Below are positions 1 to 7,321 of a stretch of DNA of 15,038 nt, piece by piece; the first letter of the stretch is position 1, and each line of letters begins with the position of its first letter. The DNA is taken from contig WQYJ01000030.1 of assembly GCA_009781325.1 (NCBI GenBank), forward strand, positions 1-15,038, in the 5' to 3' direction. The stretch is from Propionibacteriaceae bacterium. GTDB taxonomy: Bacteria; Actinomycetota; Actinomycetes; Propionibacteriales; Propionibacteriaceae. The position numbers and the translations under genes were made by a program. Under the pieces are notes generated by a model that saw nothing but the letters and a program-made list of their open reading frames with translations, made no database searches and was not told the origin of the DNA.

Positions 1-102
1 CCACACCACCCCAAAGCCATATCATGCATAAATAGGTAGCCGTCTTCCCCAGCATTCACATAACCAACCATGCAACAGCCTCCTGACCCCTTGGCATGGT
101 CT

Positions 103-130
103 GTGACAAGTTATACGTCCCCCTGTCACG
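103..130 (+). repeat. Short hairpin element, family 2, solo copy
   Basis: The copy has a 6-bp stem, GTGACA (103-108) and TGTCAC (124-129), around the 15-nt loop AGTTATACGTCCCCC. The same 28 bases occur in reverse complement, without mismatch, at 5686-5713 inside the ligase gene. A near copy is at 5736-5764 and a diverged relative at 7322-7354. The identity over 28 nt to a distant coding location shows a dispersed repeat and not chance. It lies directly upstream of the putative mgtA promoter. Whether it affects mgtA expression is unknown. Confidence 0.8.
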
Positions 131-135
131 TTTTG

Positions 136-164
136 TTGACGTATTGCGGGTGGTGGCATAGGTT
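136..164 (+). promoter_or_regulatory. Possible sigma-70-type promoter of mgtA
   Basis: TTGACG (136-141) resembles a -35 box. TAGGTT (159-164), 17 nt downstream, fits the loose TANNNT actinobacterial -10. This would leave a leader of about 95 nt before the ATG at 268. The match is modest, and other -10 choices exist nearby. Confidence 0.35.
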
Positions 165-267
165 GTAATAGATAGCAGATGACTACTAGCCCAGTACGGC
201 GTGAGTATACGAGCCATGTCCGGCTCGCACCCTGAATTCGATCGGCATATTCGACAGGGGTTCAGCC

Positions 268-2970
268 ATGAACACCTCAACACAGTCCACCGCTTCTACA
301 CAGACCCATGACACCTCGGATGAGGCTGCTCGGGTTGCCCAGCGTCTCCTGTCCGCTGCGGCGAATCAGGGTGACCAACTTCTTGATCAGTACGGCAACA
401 CCCGTGATGGGTTCACCGAGGAAGAAGCCGTGCAATCACGGGGACAGTACGGCGGCAATGTCATTACCCAGAAGAAGAAAACCCCTGTTGCGGTGAAGTT
501 TGTGAAGGCTTTCTTCTCCCCGTTCACCGCTGTGCTGCTGACACTGGCTGTGATCTCCTTCTTTACTAGTGACTATCCTGCGGTCGTCATTGTGTTGGTC
601 ATGGTCACCCTGTCAGGGATGCTTCGATTCATTCAGGAACACCGCAGTGAGGTCTCAGCCGACAAGCTCACCAGTATGGTGGCGACCACGGTTGCAGTGC
701 AGCGCCAAGTCATTGAAGCAGATACCCAGAAGCTGGCCTCTATGAAGGCTGAGATTCCCATGGAGGACGTGGTTGTCGGCGACATCGTTTATCTTGCGGC
801 CGGAGACATCATCCCCGCAGATATGCGGATCATCGAGGCCAAGGATCTGTTCATCTCTCAATCCTCACTGACCGGGGAAAGTGAGCCGATCGAGAAGTTC
901 TCCCATCCGGCCCAAGCCACAAGCTCCTCACCGCTTGAAATCAACAATCTTGCCTTCATGGGTTCCACTGTGGTTTCCGGAGCAGCGACTGGGATCGTAC
1001 TTGCCGTGGGAGACGACACTTCCCTGGGAGGGATCGCACACCAACTCCAGCAGAAGGCTCCTCCGACTGCCTTTGAAAAAGGGGTCTCTTCGGTCTCCTG
1101 GGTTCTGATCCGCTTCATGTTGGTGATGGTGCCCGTGGTCTTCCTGATGAACGGCTTCACGAAGGGGGACTGGCTCCAGGCTTTCCTCTTCGCGATCGCT
1201 GTTGCCGTGGGTCTGACGCCTGAGATGCTGCCGATGATCGTCACCGCGAACCTCGCCAAAGGCGCGGTGTCGATGTCAAAGAAGCGGGTCATCGTCAAGC
1301 GCTTGAACTCGATTCAGAACTTCGGTGCCATGGACGTTCTGTGCACAGACAAGACCGGTACGCTCACCCAAGACCACATCGTCTTGGAGTATCACCTCGA
1401 CATTCACGGCAATGATGACGACCGCGTACTTCGACATGCCTTCTTGAACTCTAACTACCAGACCGGCCTGAAGAATCTGATGGATCTGTCGATAATTGAG
1501 TACGCGAAAGAGCACGTTGACTTCGAGAAATGGAAGAAGTACACCAAGGTTGATGAGATTCCCTTCGACTTCAATCGTCGTCGGATGAGTGTGGTCGTTG
1601 CTGATGAAACCGGCAAGACTCAGATGATCACCAAGGGCGCGATCGAGGAAATACTCAGTATCTGTTCCTTCGTTGACTATGGTGGGCAGGTGACCCAGAT
1701 CACGGATGCGATCCGCAAGGAGGTTCTTGATCGGTGCGGCGGCTATAACGCCGATGGACTTCGCGTACTTGGGGTAGCTCAGAAGACAGAGCACGCCGGT
1801 GTTGGAGCTTTCTCGGTCGCTGATGAAGCTGACATGGTTCTCATCGGTTACCTTGCCTTCCTTGATCCGCCCAAGCATGATGCCGCCGCCGCAGTGACTG
1901 CTTTGGAGGAGTACGGCGTACGGGTGAAGGTTCTCACTGGTGATAACGACGGGGTGACGAAAGCTGTTTGTAAGCAGGTGGGACTGTCTTACGATTCCAT
2001 TGTGCTGGGTTCCCAGATTGAGACGATGACGGACGACGAACTCACAAGTACGGTCGAGGGAGCCGACATCTTTGCCAAACTGTCTCCGACCCAAAAAGCC
2101 AGGATCGTTTCAGCCTTGCGTGGGGCTGGTCATACGGTCGGGTTCATGGGTGACGGGATCAATGATGCGGCTGCGATGAGGGCTTCCGATGTTGGGATTT
2201 CTGTGGATAGCGCAGTCGATATTGCCAAGGAATCCGCAGACATCATCTTGTTGGAAAAGGATCTGATGGTCATCGTGAATGGTGTGATCGAGGGTCGAAA
2301 GATCTATGCCAACATCATCAAGTACATCAAGATGACTGCCAGTTCGAACTTCGGGAACATGCTGTCGGTGTTGGTGGCGTCGGCGTTCATTCCTTTCCTG
2401 CCGATGTTCCCGATCCAGATTCTTGTTCTGAATCTGATCTACGATCTGAGCTGTACGACCTTCCCCTGGGATAACGTGGACGAGGACTTTCTGAAGGTGC
2501 CTCGTCAATGGGATGCATCCTCGATTACGAAGTTCATGTTGTGGATCGGGCCGACTAGTTCGGTGTTTGATATTTCGACCTTTATTGCGATGTATTTCTG
2601 GATTGGGCCTTCGGTGTTGGGAGGTTCCTACCATTCACTGGGAGCAGCCGATCAGACAAAGTTTGTGGCGCTGTTCCATGCCGGGTGGTTTGTGGAGTCT
2701 TTGTGGTCGCAGACGTTGATTATCCATATGCTGCGTACTCCCAAGCTGCCGTTCATTCACTCCCATGCGTCATGGCAACTCACCACGTTGACCTCCATAG
2801 GCATCATTGTGGGAACGATCATGCCGTTTACAATTACCGGACCTTGGTTGCAAATGTCGGCCCTGCCTTCCGTGTACTTCCTGCTTTTATTAGCTACTAT
2901 TATTTTCTATATGCTCCTAGCGACGATTTTCAAGAAGATCTTCGTTCACCTCCATGGTGAGTTGCTCTAG
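268..2970 (+). CDS. mgtA: Mg2+-importing P-type ATPase (MgtA/MgtB type)
   Basis: This 900-residue protein is a P3B-type ATPase that would import Mg2+ across the cytoplasmic membrane at the cost of ATP. Visible landmarks in order are the actuator TGES motif (202-205), the membrane motif PEMLP (318-322), the phosphorylated aspartate in DKTGT (D361) and the hinge motif MGDGINDAA (D629, D633). A hydrophobic pair near residues 80-120 comes first, and a block of C-terminal membrane segments follows from about residue 690. The length matches full-length MgtA (about 900), and the N-terminal cation-ATPase domain is intact. PEMLP and the overall order separate it from Ca2+ or heavy-metal pumps. The ATG at 268 has AGGGG 7 nt upstream. 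It appears monocistronic, ending in a strong hairpin (2984-3043). Regulation by Mg2+ is expected for the family but not shown by the sequence. Confidence 0.95.
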   Translation: MNTSTQSTASTQTHDTSDEAARVAQRLLSAAANQGDQLLDQYGNTRDGFTEEEAVQSRGQYGGNVITQKKKTPVAVKFVKAFFSPFTAVLLTLAVISFFTSDYPAVVIVLVMVTLSGMLRFIQEHRSEVSADKLTSMVATTVAVQRQVIEADTQKLASMKAEIPMEDVVVGDIVYLAAGDIIPADMRIIEAKDLFISQSSLTGESEPIEKFSHPAQATSSSPLEINNLAFMGSTVVSGAATGIVLAVGDDTSLGGIAHQLQQKAPPTAFEKGVSSVSWVLIRFMLVMVPVVFLMNGFTKGDWLQAFLFAIAVAVGLTPEMLPMIVTANLAKGAVSMSKKRVIVKRLNSIQNFGAMDVLCTDKTGTLTQDHIVLEYHLDIHGNDDDRVLRHAFLNSNYQTGLKNLMDLSIIEYAKEHVDFEKWKKYTKVDEIPFDFNRRRMSVVVADETGKTQMITKGAIEEILSICSFVDYGGQVTQITDAIRKEVLDRCGGYNADGLRVLGVAQKTEHAGVGAFSVADEADMVLIGYLAFLDPPKHDAAAAVTALEEYGVRVKVLTGDNDGVTKAVCKQVGLSYDSIVLGSQIETMTDDELTSTVEGADIFAKLSPTQKARIVSALRGAGHTVGFMGDGINDAAAMRASDVGISVDSAVDIAKESADIILLEKDLMVIVNGVIEGRKIYANIIKYIKMTASSNFGNMLSVLVASAFIPFLPMFPIQILVLNLIYDLSCTTFPWDNVDEDFLKVPRQWDASSITKFMLWIGPTSSVFDISTFIAMYFWIGPSVLGGSYHSLGAADQTKFVALFHAGWFVESLWSQTLIIHMLRTPKLPFIHSHASWQLTTLTSIGIIVGTIMPFTITGPWLQMSALPSVYFLLLLATIIFYMLLATIFKKIFVHLHGELL

Positions 2971-2983
2971 TTTTCCTAGGCAG

Positions 2984-3043
2984 CCCGTGGGCGCTTGTGT
3001 GGGTGGAATCGGCATCATTGCTGACGCAGGCGCCCTCGGGTTT
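2984..3043 (+). terminator. Hairpin terminator after mgtA
   Basis: A long stem begins 13 nt after the mgtA stop. CCCG, a T/T mismatch and GGGCGCTTGTGT (2984-3000) pair with ACGCAGGCGCCC, T and CGGG (3024-3040), with two G-U wobbles in the 12-bp inner stem. The loop is about 23 nt, and TTT then G-rich sequence follows. The T run is short, which is common in high-GC actinobacteria. This sequence is unrelated to the repeat families in the window. Confidence 0.65.
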
Positions 3044-3052
3044 GGGGGTACT

Positions 3053-3411
3053 CCTTTCCAGACTCCATAGTTCGGCTGCCGGGGGTCCTGCCTGACGGCA
3101 GGATGACCGGGGGGTGGCTGCCGGGGGTCCTGCACTTCGCTTCGCTGCGCGCAGGATGACCGGTTGTGGGTCATGTTGTTGTTAGGCAGTGTCTCTGGCG
3201 GCCAACCTCCGGTCATCCTGCCGTCAGGCAGGACCCCCGGCGGCTGTCGTAGGGTCTTGAGTTAGTCTTCTTTTCCACACTCCATAGTTTGGCTGCCGGG
3301 GGTCCTGCCTGCGGCAGGATGACCGGGGGTGTGGGTCTTGGGTTAGTCTTCTTTTCCACACTCCTTAGTTTGGCTGCCGGGGGCCCTGCCTGGCGGCAGG
3401 GTGACCGGGGG
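3053..3411. repeat. REPIN-like hairpin repeat cluster 1 (five copies)
   Basis: This cluster fills most of the gap between mgtA and the symporter gene. Copies on the plus strand are at 3074-3114, 3116-3163, 3291-3329 and 3372-3411. One minus-strand copy is at 3209-3244. Each has the core CCGG GGG TCCTGCC, a short loop, then GGCAGGA TGA CCGG. The 3209-3244 and 3291-3329 copies form an inverted doublet with a 46-nt spacer. The flank plus hairpin is also tandemly repeated with an 81-bp period (GTTAGTCTTC at 3261 and 3342). The copy at 3116 has a longer interior (ACTTCGCTTCGCTGCGC). The copy at 3372 carries a compensatory T-A to C-G change. No open reading frame here looks real. Confidence 0.9.
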
Positions 3412-3423
3412 AGGGGTTTTGCG

Positions 3424-3432
3424 TACTAGAGT
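3424..3432 (+). promoter_or_regulatory. Possible -10 element at symporter start
   Basis: Two overlapping candidates are present. TAGAGT (3427-3432) ends 6 nt before the ATG at 3439, the spacing expected for a leaderless actinobacterial transcript. TACTAG (3424-3429) lies 17 nt after GTGACC (3401-3406), which belongs to the last REPIN-like repeat. The start codon has only a weak GTGAG-like ribosome site, so leaderless initiation is possible. This is inference from short motifs. Confidence 0.3.
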
Positions 3433-3438
3433 GAGTCC

Positions 3439-4821
3439 ATGGCTTCTGACCTGAGTAACAAGAACAAGTGGACCTTTTCTGTCGGTACGCTGGGGCGCGA
3501 CATGGTGTACACGCTGATTAGCATGTACTTCATCTTCTACCTGACTGAGGTTCTTGATTTGTCAGACCTCGTGCTGGGGTGGGTGGCCACCCTGATCTTG
3601 GTGGCGCGGCTCTTTGATGCGGTCATGGATATCGTTATGGGGTCCATCGTCGATAACACGCGATCCAGATGGGGACACTTCAAACCTTGGATTCTCGCAG
3701 GCATGCTCGCCTCGGGTCTGTTCACGATCCTGCTATTCACTGACATGGGGCTTAACGACACTGCGTTCATCGTTGTCTTCGCCGGGATCTATCTGCTGTG
3801 GGGACTGAGTTGGACGATGAACGACATCCCGTACTGGTCACTGATGCCAGCCCTGACACTAGATCAGAAAGAGCGCGAGAAGATCGGGTCACTGGCAAAG
3901 ATATTCGCCACCGTGGGACTCTTTGCGGTTGTCGTCGCGATCATTCCAGTCACAAACTCGCTGGGGGGCGTGGTCGGTGACACCAGAGCCTGGTTTATTT
4001 TCGCAGTCGCGGTGGTCATCATCATGATTGCCGGACAATCGGTGACTCTGATCGGAACCAAGGAACCCAGTCTGGTCATCGAGCAGGAGAAGGTCTCCCT
4101 GCGCCAGATCGCTTCCGTGGTCGTCAAGAACGATCAGTTACTCTGGACAGCCATCGCCATGGTGACCTTCATGACCGGCTACATCACCCTGACAACCTTC
4201 GGAACCTACTATTTCAAGTACCTCTACGGCGACGAGAACATGTATTCACCCTTCGGTGCTGTTCTCGGGGTGGGCATGATCACCGGGTACGTGATCTTCC
4301 CCTTCCTGCGCAAGAAATTCAAACGGCGCACTCTCTACACGATTGCGACCTCGATGATCGTCGCGGGCTACGTACTGTTCTACTTCTCCCCGATGAATAT
4401 TGTCATCATCGCCATCCCCGCTCTGATGCTCTTCGTCGGCTGCGCCTTCGTCACAGTGCTGATGCTCGTCTTCATCTCCGACACCATCGACTACGGCCAC
4501 TGGAAACTCGGTCGGCGCAACACTGCCATCACCTTCGCTCTCCAGCCCTTCATTAACAAGGTCGGGGCTGCTCTGGGTGCCCAGATCGTCGCCATCACCC
4601 TTATTGTGACCGGGATTAATACTGCTGAAACCCCCGCCGATGTGTCAGAGTCGGGTCTGTTCACCATGAAGATCGTTATGATGGGTCTGCCTCTGCTTCT
4701 CACTCTGATCGGGTATGCGATCTACCGCTGGAAATACAGAATCGACGAGACCTTCCATGCCCACATCCTCCAAGACCTCCGTGATCGCGGACAGTTGGTT
4801 GACGAGACTATGAGCGACTGA
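3439..4821 (+). CDS. GPH-family (MelB-type) sugar:cation symporter
   Basis: This 460-residue, 12-helix membrane protein belongs to the glycoside-pentoside-hexuronide:cation symporter family of the major facilitator superfamily. Its diagnostic blocks are present: RLFDAVMD (57-64) followed by GSIVDNTRSRWGHFKPWI, the MNDIPYWSLMPAL block near residue 130, and DYGHWKLGRRNTAI from D351. These acidic and basic positions correspond to those used for cation and sugar binding in MelB. The substrate cannot be told from sequence. Length is typical. It is the first gene of an overlapping unit: its TGA (4819-4821) shares a base with the ATG of the next gene. The partners, a reductase and an acyl-adenylating enzyme, are not sugar-catabolic, so a non-sugar substrate or an export role should be kept open. 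Confidence 0.88.
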   Translation: MASDLSNKNKWTFSVGTLGRDMVYTLISMYFIFYLTEVLDLSDLVLGWVATLILVARLFDAVMDIVMGSIVDNTRSRWGHFKPWILAGMLASGLFTILLFTDMGLNDTAFIVVFAGIYLLWGLSWTMNDIPYWSLMPALTLDQKEREKIGSLAKIFATVGLFAVVVAIIPVTNSLGGVVGDTRAWFIFAVAVVIIMIAGQSVTLIGTKEPSLVIEQEKVSLRQIASVVVKNDQLLWTAIAMVTFMTGYITLTTFGTYYFKYLYGDENMYSPFGAVLGVGMITGYVIFPFLRKKFKRRTLYTIATSMIVAGYVLFYFSPMNIVIIAIPALMLFVGCAFVTVLMLVFISDTIDYGHWKLGRRNTAITFALQPFINKVGAALGAQIVAITLIVTGINTAETPADVSESGLFTMKIVMMGLPLLLTLIGYAIYRWKYRIDETFHAHILQDLRDRGQLVDETMSD

Positions 4822-5663
4822 TGAATCAGTGGATGCCCCTGGTGTTGGGCGTACCCTTCGGTGCTTCACCCGACCAGGTGCGCCGGGTAGCTGGTGGGCG
4901 TCTGGTCGTGATCTCCGGGGCCTCGCGAGGGATCGGAGCTGACATGGTACGCCGGTTAGTCTGCCTCGGAGCCACAGTGGTCGGCATTGCCCGTACTGGA
5001 GCTGACTTGGAGGAACTCGGAAAAAGTCTGACACCAGCACCCGGGCGCTTCCATCCATTGCCAGGAGATCTGCGCGATCTCGACTGGGCGCAGAATACAG
5101 GCAGACTCATCGTGGATCAGTGGGGGACACCCGCTGTTATGATCTCAAATGCCGGGCATTCCATCCACAGAACCCTGAGTCAGTACGCCGATCGCTTCCA
5201 TGATCTCAGCCGTACGACAGGGGTCAATTATCTAGGCGCGGTTGGACTGGCAATGCCTATCGTGGAAGCCATGCGAGCAGCCGGTTGCGGGCATCTGATC
5301 TCAGTGTCGACCACCAGTGTCGACCTCCCGCTGCCAGCCTGGTCAGCGTATTCGGCATCCAAGGGGGCCTATGAGCTCTGGCTGAGATCGGTGGCGCCCG
5401 AACTGAGAGGTGACCAGGTCGCGATGACGAGTGTTCATATGCCGCGCGTCGCCACAGCCATGAGTGCTCCCACCGCTGGTCGCTATCTCATCCCTGAGCT
5501 CAGCATCGCCCAGGCAGCCGACATCCTCTGCTACGCGCTGGTTCACAAGCCGCGCTATCTGATCCCCTGGTGGGCGCGTCTGAGTGCAGCAGTAAGCGGA
5601 GGATTCCCGTCAGCGATTCAACGATCCTGGGAACTAGCGCTGAGTCTCGGGGTGAAGCCATGA
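4821..5663 (+). CDS. Short-chain dehydrogenase/reductase (classical SDR)
   Basis: This 280-residue NAD(P)-dependent oxidoreductase has a Rossmann fold. The glycine motif SGASRGIG is at 32-39, SNAG at 109-112, the active-site serine region SVSTTS at 161-166, and the catalytic YSASK at 177-181 (Y177, K181), so it should be active. About 25 extra residues precede the first beta strand. The C-terminal PRYLIPWWARLS segment resembles SDRs that act on acyl or lipid substrates in actinobacteria, but that is a weak resemblance. The start codon overlaps the stop of the symporter gene (TGATG), and the end overlaps the ligase start (ATGA at 5660), which implies translational coupling. With the ligase, it could reduce or oxidise a compound that is then handled as an acyl-adenylate or CoA ester. 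The substrate is unknown. Confidence 0.88.
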   Translation: MNQWMPLVLGVPFGASPDQVRRVAGGRLVVISGASRGIGADMVRRLVCLGATVVGIARTGADLEELGKSLTPAPGRFHPLPGDLRDLDWAQNTGRLIVDQWGTPAVMISNAGHSIHRTLSQYADRFHDLSRTTGVNYLGAVGLAMPIVEAMRAAGCGHLISVSTTSVDLPLPAWSAYSASKGAYELWLRSVAPELRGDQVAMTSVHMPRVATAMSAPTAGRYLIPELSIAQAADILCYALVHKPRYLIPWWARLSAAVSGGFPSAIQRSWELALSLGVKP

Positions 5664-7318
5664 GTTTTCTGCGTGAGGTGTGGGACGTGACAGGGGGACG
5701 TATAACTTGTCACGTGAAGAAACGAGTTTCTTCACGTGACAAGTTATACGTCCCCGCTGTCACGTCCATCCGCTCAGTTGTGCGTCCAACATTCAGGGAA
5801 GCAGGTTCCCAGATTGTCGAGGGCTTACGGAGTTTCTCGGTCACCACTCACCCGATCAAACTCGGAATCATGCTGGCCTATGCCCTTCCGCGTCACGGGA
5901 TGACACCCGCAGCTGGGATCTTGGGCCCGGCTCTGACCTGGGGGTCTGCCACTGCTCTGATCGACCACCATGGATCACTGACCTATCGCCAACTGGGGGC
6001 TGCGACCGAGCGCCTGGCAGCGGGCCTGGCTGCTCAAGGAGTGGGTGTTGGTACCCGTGTTGGGATCATGCTGGATGACGACCGTTTCCTGCTCATGGCC
6101 TTGGGAGCAGTCAGTCTCTGCGGCGGTCATGCGTGGCTGATCAACCCTCGCATGGGCTCCGATGAACTCCAGGAGTGCCTGCACGCCGATGAGATTGAGA
6201 TGGTCGTCTACTCGCCTGTCGCAATCCAGGCTCTTGCTGTTTTCCAAGGGCGCCGGGTTCCGGTGAACGAGTTGGAGCAACTGATGGCGCAGGTCGGCAC
6301 TCGCGTACCTAAGAATGCTAAGAAGGCGAAGTTCGTCATGCTCACTGGAGGTACGACCTCAGCTCCGCAAGCCATTCCGATTCGGCGCCGGGTGACCGCT
6401 CCCTTGCCCGCACTAGCATTAGCTGGTGCTACCGGCGTACGTCATGGCAAACCAACTCTGGTGTGCGCACCACTGTTCCATGGGTACGGACTATCGTGCG
6501 CATTCTTGGGGATGGTGGCGGGATCACCTGTGGTGATGAGTTCGGCCTGCAGGGTCGAGGGGTTGGGTGTTCTCGACAAGGCAACGACCACCCGAAGAAT
6601 CGATTGGGGGCAGGCCATCTACTCGGTGAGTTGCCGAGAGAAGGTACACACCATCTTTGGTGTACCCGCCCAGTTGCGGGCGCTGGCAGCGTACTTGGAG
6701 GAGTCTGACCCGGAAATCTGCGACGCCGAGTTGGTCAAACATCTCGTGTCAGGATCCGATCGCCTGGACGAGTCAACCATCTACACATTGCAGCGTCGCT
6801 GGGGGCCGGTGGTCACCAACTACTACGGCACCACAGAGTCGGGGACGGTGACGATGATCCGCGGGCAAGCCCTAGAGTCCCACCCGTCCAGCCTCGGCCG
6901 CCCGGTGGCTGCCTCCAGAATCCGCATCCTCGATGATCGCGGCCATGTCCAACCCCGAGGGGTCCAAGGCCGTATTGACATCACCTCTCCGCTGGCATCC
7001 ATAGGCCGCTCCTTCACCACCTCCGACATTGGCTGGGTCGACGAAGAAGGTTATCTCTACCTAGAAGGCAGAGCAGACGATAAAGTCAAGGCTGGAGGAG
7101 AGTTCATCAACCTAGCTAAGGTCGAACAGGTCCTGACAAGCATAGACGGAGTCGAATGGGCGCAAGCTGACATGGCAGTGGACCCCAAGTACGGCTACCG
7201 CGTCACCGCCAAAGTAGGAACAACCCAGCACATAGACGAAGAGGACCTGCGCACAGCAGTCCGCCGCCACCTAGGCCCTCCCAGTGTCCCAACCACCATC
7301 ACACAAGTTCCGACGTGA
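5660..7318 (+). CDS. Acyl-adenylate-forming enzyme (AMP-binding ligase family), C-terminus short
   Basis: This 552-residue member of the ANL superfamily (acyl-CoA synthetase or adenylation domain) would activate a carboxylic acid with ATP. The phosphate-binding loop is TGGTTSAPQ (229-237), with Q where most members have K. YYGTTE (388-393) binds adenine, and GRADDKVKAGGE (from 470) is the hinge and A8 motif. The chain stops at HLGPPSVPTTITQVPT, just before the place where relatives carry the LPRT-GK motif with the catalytic lysine. It may therefore be truncated and unable to adenylate normally. I chose the ATG at 5660, which overlaps the SDR stop (ATGA) with GGGGTGA upstream. The in-frame ATG at 5570 lies deep in the SDR gene. 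Residues 8-36 are encoded by an 85-bp palindrome and have no family counterpart. GTG at 5780 is a possible later start. The acid substrate is unknown. Confidence 0.85.
   Translation: MSFLREVWDVTGGRITCHVKKRVSSRDKLYVPAVTSIRSVVRPTFREAGSQIVEGLRSFSVTTHPIKLGIMLAYALPRHGMTPAAGILGPALTWGSATALIDHHGSLTYRQLGAATERLAAGLAAQGVGVGTRVGIMLDDDRFLLMALGAVSLCGGHAWLINPRMGSDELQECLHADEIEMVVYSPVAIQALAVFQGRRVPVNELEQLMAQVGTRVPKNAKKAKFVMLTGGTTSAPQAIPIRRRVTAPLPALALAGATGVRHGKPTLVCAPLFHGYGLSCAFLGMVAGSPVVMSSACRVEGLGVLDKATTTRRIDWGQAIYSVSCREKVHTIFGVPAQLRALAAYLEESDPEICDAELVKHLVSGSDRLDESTIYTLQRRWGPVVTNYYGTTESGTVTMIRGQALESHPSSLGRPVAASRIRILDDRGHVQPRGVQGRIDITSPLASIGRSFTTSDIGWVDEEGYLYLEGRADDKVKAGGEFINLAKVEQVLTSIDGVEWAQADMAVDPKYGYRVTAKVGTTQHIDEEDLRTAVRRHLGPPSVPTTITQVPT
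5683..5767. repeat. 85-bp palindrome inside ligase coding sequence (two family 2 units head-to-head)
   Basis: The left arm is 5683-5723 and the right arm 5726-5767, separated by GA. The arms pair along about 41 bp with a single one-base bulge (a C at 5757, within GTCCCCGCTG). Each arm contains one family 2 hairpin unit: 5686-5713 on the minus strand, identical to the unit at 103-130, and 5736-5764 on the plus strand. The centre adds GTGAAGAAAC and its complement. It lies in frame between codons W8 and S36 of the ligase, adding a basic peptide (VKKRVSSRDK). As RNA or single-stranded DNA it would form a very stable hairpin close to the start codon. Confidence 0.92.
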
Positions 7319-7321
7319 TGC

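Larger units (their letters stand above)
1..267. other. Upstream region of mgtA
   Basis: This non-coding stretch precedes mgtA. It contains one copy of the short hairpin element (103-130, listed separately) and a possible promoter (136-164). The first 60 bases are AT-richer and show nothing I can name. A Mg2+-sensing leader would be plausible for a Mg2+ importer, but I could not recognise an M-box or any other riboswitch here. The reverse-strand reading frame across 56-283 has no codon or family support and looks spurious. Confidence 0.5.

Noticed and set aside
1276..2094. Long reverse-strand open frame (272 residues) inside mgtA
   Set aside because: It is a shadow of the well-supported mgtA coding frame. 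The composition follows the mgtA codons, and there is no family match.
3074..3114. REPIN-like hairpins as ordinary rho-independent terminators only
   Set aside because: There is no T run after most copies, they occur in both orientations and in a divergent upstream region, and their sequence is conserved far beyond what termination needs. A few may still end transcripts.
2917..3216. Reverse-strand reading frame of about 99 residues across the mgtA end and the repeats
   Set aside because: It is composed largely of translated repeat and terminator sequence, rich in P, R and G, with no ribosome site or family resemblance.
3053..3411. CRISPR array
   Set aside because: Copies occur in both orientations with irregular spacing, spacers are shared between copies, and no cas genes are present.
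5570..5659. Upstream ATG for the ligase frame
   Set aside because: It would overlap the SDR by 94 nt with no ribosome site. The ATGA overlap at 5660 is the usual coupled arrangement.
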